A DNA stretch of 64,000 bases from Corynebacterium suranareeae (GCF_002355155.1 NZ_AP017369.1:1550001-1614000); one strand, 5' to 3'; positions 18,328 to 27,814 are shown, counted from the first letter of the stretch. Translations and numbers: made by a program. Notes: a model not told the origin generated them from the sequence alone.

Positions 18328-18919
18328 AGTGACACCTGTCGACGCTAAACCTCTACATCTGAATAGCATGTTCTAGCTGGAGTGGGCATCACTGCAACTT
18401 TGCCTGAAAGTTTTTGAAAATCGACCTGAATCCGGGCAGTGATATGGCCCGTCCGGCAATCAGAAACTTTCTCTAGGAGACTCTGAATGGTCTAGCTCAG
18501 CAGAATTATGCTTGATTGATCGTACGTTTCGACATGATTGGCATTCTTCCGACAATGAATAAAAATGCGAACTGAATATAGGGCTTTGTACTTTTCTCAA
18601 TACAAACCTCTCTGGTCTATGAAGAGATAACAACCAGAGATCTCAGCGGTTGCGGTTTATTCTCCCCTTCAAGTGGTGTGTACCACGCAGTAGATTACTG
18701 TCGCATCAGCTGCCAGATAACATTCGGCAGGCTGAATCGTGTGCCAATGGTTCGGGCTTCTTAATTCGTATGGAATCATTAGGGTATTCGATGCGAATTC
18801 TAGGAATTTGCCACAACGCTATGTGTGAACCAAAGGGATCAACCGTCGATAAGCGTTTGCTTGCGCAGTGATTTACTGCGAGCCGCAACGTGTCCACCCT
18901 GTGGCGTATCCTTGGAGGC
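18328..18919. other. Gene-free stretch between island and uvrB
   Basis: About 590 bp, AT-richer than the island. No frame has a recognisable domain; a plus frame at 18650-18871 is short and lacks a ribosome binding site. TTCGATGCGAA near 18788 is a small palindrome but lacks the flanking AC/GT of a LexA box. This must hold the uvrB promoter, which I cannot place. It is the right boundary of the island. Confidence 0.4.
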
Positions 18920-21019
18920 ATGGCTTTTGCTGCTGAACATCCTGTCCTGTCCCACTCTGAGCACCGCCCGGTTGGTGAGATCGAGCGAAGCGATGACAAA
19001 TTTGAGGTTATTAGTGAATTTGAGCCTGCGGGTGACCAGCCTGCGGCTATTAAAGAGCTCGATGAGCGCTTAGACCGTGGTGAGCGGGATGTGGTGCTGT
19101 TGGGTGCTACCGGTACGGGTAAGTCCGCGACGGCGGCGTGGTTGATCGAAAAGCAGCAGCGTCCCACTTTGGTTATGGCTCCGAATAAGACGTTGGCTGC
19201 GCAGTTGGCTAATGAGTTACGGCAATTGTTGCCCAATAACGCGGTGGAGTATTTCGTGTCTTATTACGATTACTACCAGCCAGAAGCGTATATCGCGCAG
19301 ACTGATACTTATATTGAAAAGGACTCCTCTATTAATGAGGATGTGGAGCGCCTGCGTCACTCAGCAACGTCGTCTTTGTTGAGTAGGCGAGACGTCGTGG
19401 TGGTGAGCTCGGTGTCGTGTATTTATGGTCTGGGTACTCCGCAGTCTTATCTTGATCGTTCCGTTGTGTTGAATGTGGGCGAGGAGATTGATCGGGATCG
19501 TTTCTTGCGCCTGCTGGTAGATATTCAGTATGAACGCAATGATGTGGGCTTTACTCGTGGTGCTTTCCGCGTAAAAGGGGACACCGTGGATATCATCCCG
19601 GCATATGAGGAATTAGCAGTACGCATTGAGTTTTTCGGTGATGAAATTGATGCTCTGTACTACATTCACCCTTTAACTGGTGACACCATCAGGCAGGTAA
19701 ATGAGATCCGTATTTTCCCAGCTACGCACTATGTTGCAGGTCCAGAACGGATGGAAAAGGCTGTTGCGGATATTAAGGCGGAGCTGGAAGTTCGTCTGGC
19801 TGACCTGGAAAACCGCGGAAAGTTGTTGGAAGCACAGCGCCTTCGGATGCGTACCGAATATGACTTGGAAATGATCGAACAGGTTGGATTTTGTTCAGGC
19901 ATTGAGAACTATTCCCGCCACATTGATGGACGTGGAGAGGGGACAGCGCCGGCCACGCTCATTGACTATTTCCCAGAGGATTTCCTCACCATCATTGATG
20001 AGTCTCACGTAACTGTCCCGCAGATCGGCGGCATGTTTGAAGGCGATATGTCACGTAAACGCAACCTGGTGGAATTTGGTTTCCGCTTGCCTTCTGCACT
20101 GGATAATAGGCCGTTAACCTGGGAAGAGTTTGACGATCGTCGTGGTCAAACAGTATTTATGTCTGCAACCCCAGGAAAATTTGAGATGGCTGCTGCCGAC
20201 GGCGAGTTCGTCGAACAGGTCATTCGCCCAACCGGACTTGTTGATCCAAAGGTCACTGTGAAGCCAACCAAGGGGCAGATCGATGACCTAATCCACGAAA
20301 TCCGCCAACGCACCGACAAAGATGAACGCGTTTTGGTCACCACGCTGACCAAGAAAATGGCTGAGGATCTTACCGATTACTTACTGGAAAACGGCATCCG
20401 CGTGCGCTACCTGCACTCTGATATTGATACATTGCAGCGCGTGGAATTACTGCGTCAGCTTCGCCTAGGTGAATATGATGTGCTGGTGGGTATCAACCTG
20501 CTGCGTGAGGGACTTGACCTGCCCGAAGTTTCCCTCGTAGCAATCTTGGATGCCGATAAGGAAGGCTTCCTACGCTCCACCACCTCACTGATCCAGACCA
20601 TTGGCCGTGCCGCCCGAAATGTGTCCGGCGAGGTGATCATGTACGCCGACAAGATCACCGACTCCATGCAATACGCCATCGAAGAAACCGATCGACGCCG
20701 TGAAAAGCAAGTTGCCTACAACAAAGAACACGGCATCGACCCACAGCCGCTTCGAAAGAAAATCGCCGATATCCTCGACCAGGTTTATGACAACTCCGCC
20801 GAACCGTCTGGCCCCTCCGCCTCAGGTGATGCCGCAGTCGTGGCCAAACCAGACGTCTCCAGCATGCCTGCCAAAGAAGTACAAAAGCTTATCGACGACC
20901 TCAGCGCCCAAATGGCTGCGGCCGCACGCGAGCTCAAGTTCGAACTGGCTGGGCGACTACGTGATGAAATCTTCGAGCTAAAGAAAGAATTGAGAGGTAT
21001 CAAGGACGCCGGCATCTAA
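18920..21019 (+). CDS. uvrB: Excinuclease ABC subunit B
   Basis: UvrB is the damage-verifying helicase-like subunit of nucleotide excision repair, loaded by UvrA and then binding UvrC. The 699-residue protein has Walker [11 protein letters not shown] at about residue 62, the beta-hairpin region [21 protein letters not shown], the DESHVT box, helicase motifs V/VI ([39 protein letters not shown]) and a C-terminal UVR domain. The ATG at 18920 has GGAGG very close upstream; a GTG at 18890 is in frame and possible. It lies far from uvrA, which is at 27878. Confidence 0.96.
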   Translation: MAFAAEHPVLSHSEHRPVGEIERSDDKFEVISEFEPAGDQPAAIKELDERLDRGERDVVLLGATGTGKSATAAWLIEKQQRPTLVMAPNKTLAAQLANELRQLLPNNAVEYFVSYYDYYQPEAYIAQTDTYIEKDSSINEDVERLRHSATSSLLSRRDVVVVSSVSCIYGLGTPQSYLDRSVVLNVGEEIDRDRFLRLLVDIQYERNDVGFTRGAFRVKGDTVDIIPAYEELAVRIEFFGDEIDALYYIHPLTGDTIRQVNEIRIFPATHYVAGPERMEKAVADIKAELEVRLADLENRGKLLEAQRLRMRTEYDLEMIEQVGFCSGIENYSRHIDGRGEGTAPATLIDYFPEDFLTIIDESHVTVPQIGGMFEGDMSRKRNLVEFGFRLPSALDNRPLTWEEFDDRRGQTVFMSATPGKFEMAAADGEFVEQVIRPTGLVDPKVTVKPTKGQIDDLIHEIRQRTDKDERVLVTTLTKKMAEDLTDYLLENGIRVRYLHSDIDTLQRVELLRQLRLGEYDVLVGINLLREGLDLPEVSLVAILDADKEGFLRSTTSLIQTIGRAARNVSGEVIMYADKITDSMQYAIEETDRRREKQVAYNKEHGIDPQPLRKKIADILDQVYDNSAEPSGPSASGDAAVVAKPDVSSMPAKEVQKLIDDLSAQMAAAARELKFELAGRLRDEIFELKKELRGIKDAGI

Positions 21020-21149
21020 GTTTGGTTGCTCACTTAAAGCCCCGAATTTGGCACTTAAGCTCCAACTATTTTGTTAGACTAGAACACTAATTACAGACAT
21101 CCAGAGACTGAGATTTTTAGCCTCTGCCATAAGTATTTGGGAAGGTCAC

Positions 21150-21593
21150 ATGAGCGAGAATTACAGCAAGATTGTCGTCGGCACTGATGGATCTAAATCA
21201 TCCCTCCTAGCGGTTGAACGAGCAGCGCGCATTGCCGCAGCTTTCGACGCCACTTTGATCATCGGATGCGCATACTACGAAAGCAAAGAAGAAGCTTCTA
21301 AGACTCTGCGCCAGGACTCCGTAACCATCCTGGGCGATGATCCTGCTCGTGAAAACCTCGACAAGGCATCAGAAAAAGCTCGTGCGGTTGGTGCGAAAAA
21401 CATCGAGACCGAAGTTCGTCCCGGTACCCCTGTTGAGGCATTAATGGCAATCGTTAATGATAACCAGGCTGACCTTCTTGTCGTTGGTAACCGTGGCATC
21501 AACTCCCTGACTGGCCGTCTGCTCGGATCTGTACCTGCAGATGTTGCACGCCAATCTGATTGCGACGTGATGATTGTTCACACCGTGAGCTAA
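21150..21593 (+). CDS. Universal stress protein A family
   Basis: The 147-residue single-domain Usp begins KIVVGTDGSKSSLLAVERAARIA and ends with the ATP-binding signature GNRGINSLTGRLLGS, which matches the canonical G-2x-G-9x-G(S/T), so it is probably nucleotide-binding. Role: stress or growth-arrest adaptation; partners not readable. The ATG at 21150 has GGGAAGG upstream, and TTAGACTAG near 21074 could be part of its promoter. It is a monocistronic unit closed by a very strong terminator. I recall this locus as uspA1 in C. glutamicum. Confidence 0.92.
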   Translation: MSENYSKIVVGTDGSKSSLLAVERAARIAAAFDATLIIGCAYYESKEEASKTLRQDSVTILGDDPARENLDKASEKARAVGAKNIETEVRPGTPVEALMAIVNDNQADLLVVGNRGINSLTGRLLGSVPADVARQSDCDVMIVHTVS

Positions 21594-21608
21594 GATCTCC
21601 CCAAAGTT

Positions 21609-21657
21609 AACGCCGGTACCTTCCTCCCAGTTGAGGAAGGTACCGGCGTTATTTTTT
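21609..21657 (+). terminator. Strong intrinsic terminator after the Usp gene
   Basis: An 18-bp perfect stem (AACGCCGGTACCTTCCTC at 21609-21626 with its complement at 21633-21650), six-base loop, then ATTTTTT. Confidence 0.95.
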
Positions 21658-21805
21658 ATGGTGGATTACGTTGACGGCGGGTTCGGGGATGAGACTGGTG
21701 AGGTGTGCTGGACCTGACCAACACAAATCCACTAGGATCCGGAAAATAGTTGCCATAAAAATACGCGTAAGCGTTTATCGCATGTTTAAAGCCTTGAGTT
21801 TTTTT

Positions 21806-21867
21806 GGATGAGCTTTGATATGTGCTTGACCTTGAAAACCCGTTAAAAGCGCTTCTGGGGAGGTATG
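21806..21867 (-). repeat. Conserved intergenic block, left copy (inverted)
   Basis: Read on the minus strand this contains CCAGAAGCGCTTTTAACG followed by TTTTCAAGG and ATATCAAA, aligning with the plus-strand blocks at 34701 and 45497 (CAGAATCGC, TAA, CCTT, GAAGC, ACAAATACCCAT). It flanks the palindrome pair on the left, opposite in orientation to the block at 22154. Confidence 0.45.
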
Positions 21868-21901
21868 ACCTTTTCAAGGTAAGGGCTTAAATTTAAGAGT
21901 G

Positions 21902-21959
21902 ACCAAACCAGGCGACCCAGAATCTATAAAAACTCAAATGTTGGGTCTGTGTGTTTGGT
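21902..21959. repeat. ACCAAAC palindrome, locus 1 copy A
   Basis: ACCAAACC...GTTTGGT ends enclose GACCC (21914-21918) and GGGTC arms with an A/T-rich loop. The structure is a 58-bp imperfect hairpin. Confidence 0.7.
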
Positions 21960-21973
21960 ATTGACAGCGATAT

Positions 21974-22031
21974 ACCAAACCAGCAGACCCGCAATCTTCG
22001 AAAACGTGATTTCTGGGTCTCCTGGTTTGGT
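21974..22031. repeat. ACCAAAC palindrome, locus 1 copy B
   Basis: Perfect outer arms ACCAAACCAG (21974-21983) and CTGGTTTGGT (22022-22031), then GACCC/GGGTC (21986-21990, 22015-22019) and AATC/GATT. It lies 14 bp after copy A. This is the best-formed member of the family. Confidence 0.8.
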
Positions 22032-22153
22032 CTTGTGCCACCTAGTGCGCGAACACCTAAAACCACACGAGGCATACAGTTATTTCAGCACTAATTAGAC
22101 CCAATTCGGGTGGTCATTCCTCGGGTTAAATTTTGACCCACGACTTCAAAAGT

Positions 22154-22209
22154 CTTACCTTCCCAGCAGTGCGTTTAAAAGGTTTTGAGTTACTTGCCCA
22201 TACAAATGG
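22154..22209 (+). repeat. Conserved intergenic block, right copy
   Basis: TTACCTTCCCAGCAGTGC, then TTTAAAAGG, TTTTGAG and CCATACAAATGG. It resembles the blocks at 34701-34795 and 45497-45590 and lies 120 bp after the palindrome pair. The rest of 21660-22251 holds no gene. Confidence 0.45.
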
Positions 22210-22251
22210 AGCGTTAAATGTGACCATCAGTTTTCAAATCTCACACGGGCC

Positions 22252-22644
22252 TCATTGATTTTCGTGTTGCTTATCAAATTCCTCTTGGGCTTTAAGGACC
22301 TGTTCCAATTCGGATTCCACAATGCTGACCAACTGCATTAGCGGCTTTGCCAGCTTTTTTCCAAGGGGTGTTAAGGAATACTCGACATGAGGTGGGATGG
22401 CGCTGTAGATGGTTCGGGTGACCATGCCGTCACGTTCTAATTGGACCAATGTTTGTGACAGCATGCGGTCACTGATGCCTTCAACTTTGCGACGAATCTC
22501 TGCAAAACGCATGGGGGAGTCGCTTGTTATTAATGCCACCATGGTCAGCGATCCCCATCTGCCAGTGACATGCTGCAATGCGCCACGTGAGGAACACATG
22601 GAAGAAAAGACGTTTGCTAGCTGCTCTGTTGGGGAAATAGACAT
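22252..22644 (-). CDS. qorR: Redox-sensing HxlR/DUF24 repressor QorR
   Basis: The 130-residue winged-helix protein of the HxlR family has the DNA-binding region GRWGSLTMVALITSDSPMRFAEIRRKVEGISDRMLSQTL split over residues 28-66 and a single N-terminal cysteine at residue 17. In C. glutamicum QorR represses qor2 and itself and is inactivated by oxidation of Cys17 (established). Divergent qor2 starts 104 bp away with an inverted repeat between. No unusual features; the ATG at 22644 is the only sensible start. Confidence 0.93.
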   Translation of the reverse strand: MSISPTEQLANVFSSMCSSRGALQHVTGRWGSLTMVALITSDSPMRFAEIRRKVEGISDRMLSQTLVQLERDGMVTRTIYSAIPPHVEYSLTPLGKKLAKPLMQLVSIVESELEQVLKAQEEFDKQHENQ

Positions 22645-22684
22645 GTGCTAATCCTATCTCCAAAAGAGCTCTAACGAAAGTATT

Positions 22685-22705
22685 GCACTTATTTTTAGTT
22701 AGTGC
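22685..22705. promoter_or_regulatory. Putative QorR operator in the qorR-qor2 divergent promoter
   Basis: GCACT (22685-22689) and AGTGC (22701-22705) form an inverted repeat 11 bp apart in the middle of the 104-bp divergent region; TATCTT just after it may be the qor2 -10. The position suits simultaneous control of both genes. Confidence 0.5.
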
Positions 22706-22748
22706 TATCTTGAAGTGCGTACCGTAACACACACGAGTGGAGTAGAAA

Positions 22749-23594
22749 ATGCGTATTGCAGTAACCGGAGCAACCGGCGTATTGGGTGGACTTGTCATTG
22801 ATAGCCTTGTAGAAAAGGGCGTTGCAGCCTCGGATATCGTCGCAGTTGTCCGAAATGAAGAAAAGGCGGCAGACCTCAAGGCACGTGGCATTAACCTTGG
22901 TGTCGCAACTTTTGAAGATGAAGCAGCTCTGACTTCCGCTCTGGATGGTGTGGAACGACTGGTGTTTATTTCGGGCAGTGAGGTCGGCCAGCGTGTTGCT
23001 CAGCACACCAATGTGATCAATGCAGCTAAGGCAGCTGGCGTGAAGTTGATTGCCTACACCAGCTTGCTCAACTTGGAAACTTCTGAATTGGCGCTTGCTC
23101 CAGAGCATGCTGCAACAGAAAAGCTGCTGGCAGAAAGCGGTATTGACCATGCACTGCTGCGCAATGGTTGGTACTGGGAAAACTATGCAACGTCAATTGA
23201 TGCAGCGAAAGCTACCGGAAAGTTCTTTGGTGCTGCCGCCGGAGCAAAGGTCTCTGGTGCTGCACGCAAGGACTTCGCAGAAGCAGCTGCAGTGGTGATC
23301 ACCAGTGAGAATCAAGCGGGTAAGGTGTATGAGCTAGCAGGTAGACCAGCTCTTACTTACCCAGAAATCGGTGATGGAATCGGAGAAGTCATTGGTAAGC
23401 CAGTGGAGTACGTCAACCTCTCCGTTGAAGAATACCAGCAGGCTCTCGAACAAGGTGGCGTACCAGCTGAGTTCGCAGCAATTCTGGCGGGCATGGATCC
23501 GATCATCGCCCAGGGTGCACTTTACTCAGAAAGCACCGATTTGCAGGATCTGATCGGTCGCCCAACCACCTCTGTCGTCGAGGCTCTAAGTTAA
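22749..23594 (+). CDS. qor2: NAD(P)H:quinone oxidoreductase, NmrA-like
   Basis: The 281-residue atypical short-chain dehydrogenase starts MRIAVTGATGVLGGLVIDSL, the NAD(P) loop of the NmrA/SDRa5 group (QOR2 type), followed by LIAYTSLLNLETSELALAPEH and LLRNGWYWENY. It reduces quinones with NAD(P)H as protection against electrophile and redox stress. It is controlled by the divergently encoded QorR. Its TAA stop (23592-23594) overlaps the stop of the convergent helicase gene, so the two mRNAs end antisense to each other. Confidence 0.92.
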   Translation: MRIAVTGATGVLGGLVIDSLVEKGVAASDIVAVVRNEEKAADLKARGINLGVATFEDEAALTSALDGVERLVFISGSEVGQRVAQHTNVINAAKAAGVKLIAYTSLLNLETSELALAPEHAATEKLLAESGIDHALLRNGWYWENYATSIDAAKATGKFFGAAAGAKVSGAARKDFAEAAAVVITSENQAGKVYELAGRPALTYPEIGDGIGEVIGKPVEYVNLSVEEYQQALEQGGVPAEFAAILAGMDPIIAQGALYSESTDLQDLIGRPTTSVVEALS

Positions 23595-25858
23595 TCTCCA
23601 ATAATTGTCAGACTCTGCGTTGCACGGGTTACCGCAACGTAGAGGTCCTGCAGTCCTTGAGGAGATTCTTCAACAATCCCAGCAGGATCAACCACGATGA
23701 CGTGGTCAAACTCTAACCCCTTGATGTCATCCACAAGGTAGAAATCTTCACTGTGGTGCGCGTGTGAGGATATGACAGCGATAGTTCGCTCTGCATCCTC
23801 CGCGCGCAATTTCTCGATCACAGCAGGTACATCAGTATCGATCGGTAATCGAACTACCTCACGCCCTGATTCCCGAATGGCCGTCGCAGGTGCGATGTCT
23901 GGATTAATCTGATCCAACAACTCATTGGCCACCGTCATGATCTCAGCGGGGGTGCGGTAATTAACGGTTAGCTCGTGGTGCCTAAAACGCTTTTCGACGA
24001 AAGGCCACAGCGATTCTGCCCAATCGTCAACGCCTGCAGGCGAACCAGTTTGAGCAATATCGCCTACCAACGTCATCCACCGGGAGGGGCTACGCCGAAA
24101 CACCATGCGCCACTCCATCGGGCTAAGTTCTTGTGCTTCATCGACAATAACGTGACCGTACGCCCACTTGTGATCAGCCTGAGCTCGTTCTGCCGTGGTG
24201 CGATTATCGGTAACTTCTTGGCGCTGGGCAAGTGTTTCAGCGTCGATGACGTCGAATGCAGAAAGAACTTCAGCTTCTGTGACATCGTCAATATCTGACG
24301 ATTGGGAGGAACTTAAAACATCGAGAACTTCCTGTGCATCTTCAATTTGTTCCCGCCACTGAGCTTCCGCCTTTTCGCGAGCTTCTTCAGGATCAGGCAA
24401 CCCAATTAACAAGGCTAACTCATCTAAAAGTGCAGCATCTGACGGTGCCCACGGATCTAGCTCACCACGCAGCAATGCAGCTTTAGTTTCCTCATCATAA
24501 CCGTGGGCTGCCACCTCAATCCGCTCTGCCGACGTCAACAGTTCTTGCAGCACGTCCTGCGGGCGTAACTCCGGCCAAAAATCGTCGATGATGGACTGGA
24601 GGGCCGCGTCGTCAAGCAAATCATCATGCAGCTGGTCGATGTCAGCGGCAGACAGCAAATTCTTGCCGCCCAGCGGATCCGCACCAATGGTTTCCGCCAT
24701 TTGGTGTGCGAGCTGTTCAACCAAATGCTCGCGGAAAATCGGGCGCGCAGAATTGTGCGATTGCCTGGCCCGACGAGCACGCGTGCGCGATCTTGCAACA
24801 GTTTTCTCATCAATGGAGATATCAATGCCATCGACGGTGACTACAACAGTTTTTTCAGGAAGCACCTGATATGCCTTGACGGCCTCGGCCAAAATATTGG
24901 CCATCTCTTCACTGCCTTTGATTTCTCGAGTCAGTGAATTTTCCACGCCAGTGGGAACTACACCGGGAAATAGCTCACCGACGGTAGATAAAACGACGCC
25001 AGTTTCACCAAGTTCGGGCAACACGTGAGAGATGTATTCCAAGAACGTCTTGTTTGGGCCAATGATCAACACACCAGACTTAGCCAACTGATCACGCCAG
25101 GTATAGAGCAGGTAAGCCACGCGGTGAAGCGCTACGGCAGTTTTGCCAGTTCCGGGGCCACCTTGGACAACCATGACGCCACGAGTGGTATCGCGGATGA
25201 TTTCATCCTGCTCACGTTGAATTGTTTCCACAATATTGCGCATGTGGCCACTACGCGCTTGCTCTAAAGCTTGGTGAAGTACAGATTCAGAGCCAACACC
25301 GCCTTGCTCAATAACGTCGGTGGTATCGCCAGATAAAACTTCATCATCAACACCTGTGACTACTCGGCCGCGCGTGCGGATATGACGCCGAATGTGTACA
25401 CCCTCTGGCGCTACCGTCGTTGCCAAATAAAATGGCCTGGCCATGGGGGAGCGCCAATCCAACAACAAGGTCCGGTAATTGTCTTCTCGCACGTCAAGAC
25501 CCATGCGACCGATGTATCGGCGATCAAGGCCTGGTTTGCCCTCAACAGGATTTTCTGCATCCTCGGGGTCGGATTCGACATCGATCCGGCCAAAAACCAA
25601 ACCAAGCTGCGCCAAATTAAGACGATCGAGTTTTTCATTCAGCCCGTGATATTCGGTTTCGCGACGCACGAGCGCTTCTGGATCCGGGTTTGATGGGTCA
25701 ACGTCTTTCATTACCTCCGAAAGCCGTTGATTGGATCTAGTGACCTCATCATCTAAGCGGCCAAAGAGAAGATCGACATAAGCCTGTTCGTGGTTTATAG
25801 CGGCGGTGAGGGCGTTTGGGGCATCTGAATCAGAATCAGATTGCCTAATGGTGGTCAC
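23591..25858 (-). CDS. Superfamily I helicase, HelD/HelR-like
   Basis: The 755-residue UvrD-like ATPase has Walker A GGPGTGKTAVALHRVAYLLY at about residue 231, DEAQELSPMEWRMV as motif II, GDIAQTGSPAGVDDW as motif III and TVNYRTPAEIM as motif IV. A long N-terminal coiled segment (LFGRLDDEVTRSNQRLSEVMKD) precedes the helicase core, as in HelD proteins that pull RNA polymerase off DNA. Its C-terminus has GLEFDHVIVVDPAGI and YVAVTRATQSL. The GTG at 25858 has AGGAGGT nine bases upstream; an ATG at 25927 does not. Assignment to the HelD class is inference from the architecture. Confidence 0.85.
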   Translation of the reverse strand: MTTIRQSDSDSDAPNALTAAINHEQAYVDLLFGRLDDEVTRSNQRLSEVMKDVDPSNPDPEALVRRETEYHGLNEKLDRLNLAQLGLVFGRIDVESDPEDAENPVEGKPGLDRRYIGRMGLDVREDNYRTLLLDWRSPMARPFYLATTVAPEGVHIRRHIRTRGRVVTGVDDEVLSGDTTDVIEQGGVGSESVLHQALEQARSGHMRNIVETIQREQDEIIRDTTRGVMVVQGGPGTGKTAVALHRVAYLLYTWRDQLAKSGVLIIGPNKTFLEYISHVLPELGETGVVLSTVGELFPGVVPTGVENSLTREIKGSEEMANILAEAVKAYQVLPEKTVVVTVDGIDISIDEKTVARSRTRARRARQSHNSARPIFREHLVEQLAHQMAETIGADPLGGKNLLSAADIDQLHDDLLDDAALQSIIDDFWPELRPQDVLQELLTSAERIEVAAHGYDEETKAALLRGELDPWAPSDAALLDELALLIGLPDPEEAREKAEAQWREQIEDAQEVLDVLSSSQSSDIDDVTEAEVLSAFDVIDAETLAQRQEVTDNRTTAERAQADHKWAYGHVIVDEAQELSPMEWRMVFRRSPSRWMTLVGDIAQTGSPAGVDDWAESLWPFVEKRFRHHELTVNYRTPAEIMTVANELLDQINPDIAPATAIRESGREVVRLPIDTDVPAVIEKLRAEDAERTIAVISSHAHHSEDFYLVDDIKGLEFDHVIVVDPAGIVEESPQGLQDLYVAVTRATQSLTIIGD

Positions 25859-25975
25859 TCTGGGAGACCTCCTGTTTCCAGATGTAGTGCAGTGAACAAA
25901 GTGTTTGAGTGGAAATAGATACAACACTTAAGAGCTATCAATCATTCCAGACATCACATGAAGGGGTGTAATGAG

Positions 25976-26021
25976 TTAAAAAACCGCCACGCCATCCCGG
26001 CGATTCGGGGCAGCGTGGCGG
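25976..26021 (-). terminator. Terminator after the DoxX-like gene
   Basis: On the minus strand CCGCCACGC (26021-26013) pairs with GCGTGGCGG (25992-25984), followed by TTTTTTAAC. It separates the DoxX-like gene from the downstream helicase gene. Confidence 0.92.
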
Positions 26022-26047
26022 AGAATATTACTGAAAAGTGTGAGACC

Positions 26048-26962
26048 TTACAGGTCGATCTTCTTCAGTTTCTTTTGAGCACGACCGATTGCCTTATCAG
26101 CTTGCTTTTGCAGCTTGTCGTATTGCTTGGTGGCCTTCTTATTAGCGCGACCAGTGGTTTCTTCAGCAACCTGGAGCGCAAAGTTGGCCTTGTCCTGAGC
26201 CTTGCCAGCAGCCTTTACAGCAGACTTACGAGCAGTCTTTGCGTTAGCCTGTGCAGCTTCCAGCCAGTCACCGCTGTTGTCCTCGAGGTAGGAGGTTGCC
26301 TTGTGTGCGTAATCGGTGACGGTGTCCGCTACCTTATGAGCAGTTGAGGTTGCAGACTTAATCCAGTCATCTTTGTTGTCTTCCACGTAATCCTGCGCGG
26401 TGTGAGCGTACTCGGAGACCTTTTCGGTGGTATCAGCAAACCAATCAGAGGCCTTCTCGCCGAATTTCTCGGTCTCAGACTTGGTTGGCAAAGCCTGCTG
26501 CAATTGCTTCTTACCGCGCTTTGCAGCATTGGTTGCACGCCACTTCACACCTGGCTTGCCTTCAGTATCCACAGAAGTGATAAATAGACCACCAAGAAGG
26601 GCAACATTGGTGAGGAAACCGTTACGGCGGTTGCGCTTTTCCTCGGCATCCTGGGTTTCCCAGAACGCATTACGAGCCAAAATGGTAGGCACGGTTAATA
26701 CTGCAAGGGTTGCAGCAGAGGTGCGGGGCGCGCGACCGATGGCCAGCAATGAACCAGCGCCAACCTTGGTGCCACCGATGATACGGGTGACTAATTCAGG
26801 GTCTTTGGAAATGCGCTTTGCGTACTTGCGGGGCAGCACATAACGGATGCGATCCAGAACTACCTGTGTGCCTTCGACGTGTGCGCTGGAATTCAATACT
26901 GTTTCTGCGCCATCTGCGACGTAGACCGATGCAAGCATTGGTCGAGCGAGTTTGCGGATCAT
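26048..26962 (-). CDS. DoxX-like membrane protein with long charged tail
   Basis: The first 140 of 304 residues follow the DoxX pattern: MIRKLARPMLASVYVADGAE, a conserved GG-TKVGAG stretch and two or three hydrophobic segments, ending at FLTNVALLGGLFITSVD. The remaining 160 residues are Ala/Lys/Asp-rich with recurring units (YVEDNKDDWIKSA, YLEDNSGDWLEAA) that look like a helical, LEA-like or histone-like tail. DoxX proteins in mycobacteria join a membrane oxidoreductase complex; a similar job here is inference. Monocistronic, closed by a strong terminator. Confidence 0.8.
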   Translation of the reverse strand: MIRKLARPMLASVYVADGAETVLNSSAHVEGTQVVLDRIRYVLPRKYAKRISKDPELVTRIIGGTKVGAGSLLAIGRAPRTSAATLAVLTVPTILARNAFWETQDAEEKRNRRNGFLTNVALLGGLFITSVDTEGKPGVKWRATNAAKRGKKQLQQALPTKSETEKFGEKASDWFADTTEKVSEYAHTAQDYVEDNKDDWIKSATSTAHKVADTVTDYAHKATSYLEDNSGDWLEAAQANAKTARKSAVKAAGKAQDKANFALQVAEETTGRANKKATKQYDKLQKQADKAIGRAQKKLKKIDL

Positions 26963-27158
26963 TATGGTGATGCTCCAATCAAAATACTGTTGTCCAGTGG
27001 TTTGCCTAGTGTGACAACTGGATTAACTTCAGATTTTTTCTCTAAAATCCGATCGTACCTAGGTTATGACCAGAGTGTCGGCAGGATCGAATCTTTTGCA
27101 GGAAATTTTCAGAAAACTTAAAAGATGGCGCATTTCTTCTTAGCGCTTAAAGGGGTGG

Positions 27159-27194
27159 TGGCTAGTTACCAACGACTGGCTAGTTACCAACGAC
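27159..27194. repeat. 18-bp tandem duplication spanning the MBL gene stop codon
   Basis: TGGCTAGTTACCAACGAC is present twice head to tail (27159-27176 and 27177-27194). The second copy contains the stop and last codons of the minus-strand hydrolase gene, so the downstream copy duplicates the gene's 3' end outside the frame. Confidence 0.92.
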
Positions 27195-27786
27195 GCTCCC
27201 ACCACACCTCAAGCTGCGGGCGTTCTGCGCCGAGAGTGGTTTCATTGCCGTGGCCTGGCCAAACAATGCTTTCATCGGGGTAGGTGTCAAAGACGCGTTC
27301 TTTTACATCGTTAAAAAGGCGAACAAAATCACCTTCGCTGCTGGTTTTTCCGAGACCTCCGGGGAAGAGGCTGTCGCCTACAAAAAGGTGGGTTTTGCCA
27401 TCAATCTCAGCAGTAAGCATTGCGCCGCCAGGGGTATGACCACGTAAAATGCTGATGGGGAATACAAAGCCTTCAAATTCAATTGAATCACCATGATGTA
27501 GCTCGACATCAACAGCAGAAGGCAACGCCGGAACTTCTAAAAATGGAGCGTAATGCGTGGCTCCTGTTTTGTGGAGTATCTCAGGCAAGGCACGAACATG
27601 GTCAGCATGGCGGTGAGTGGTGAGAACCTTGGTGATGGTTACGCCAGCATCTTCAGCTAACTTGAGTAGAGCAGGTGCGTCATCTGCGGCATCAATCAAG
27701 AGACCTTTGCCATTTGCTGCCAAAAGGTAGCAATTGTTGTCCATCTGGGACACGGAAACATGATGAAGAGTTAAGTCTGTAGTCAT
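27184..27786 (-). CDS. Metallo-beta-lactamase-fold hydrolase (glyoxalase II-like)
   Basis: The 200-residue protein has the zinc motif THRHADHVRAL (HxHxDH at about residues 57-62), a second His in LRGHTPGGAML near residue 116 and GDSLFPGGLGKT carrying the bridging Asp, then IVWPGHGNETTLGAE with the last His. This is the compact glyoxalase II-like form. Substrate unknown; thioester hydrolysis is the usual activity. It is divergent from uvrA with 91 bp between. No clear ribosome binding site precedes the ATG. Confidence 0.88.
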   Translation of the reverse strand: MTTDLTLHHVSVSQMDNNCYLLAANGKGLLIDAADDAPALLKLAEDAGVTITKVLTTHRHADHVRALPEILHKTGATHYAPFLEVPALPSAVDVELHHGDSIEFEGFVFPISILRGHTPGGAMLTAEIDGKTHLFVGDSLFPGGLGKTSSEGDFVRLFNDVKERVFDTYPDESIVWPGHGNETTLGAERPQLEVWWERRW

Positions 27787-27814
27787 GTGGTTCAGACTAG
27801 CGGAAACATCTTGT

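Noticed and set aside
18788..18798. TTCGATGCGAA palindrome as an SOS box for uvrB
   Set aside because: Lacks the outer and inner AC/GT positions of the LexA consensus.
18650..18871. 73-codon ORF upstream of uvrB containing MRILGICHNAMCEP
   Set aside because: The start looks like some enzyme N-termini, but it ends after 26 codons and has no ribosome binding site; not enough to call a gene remnant.
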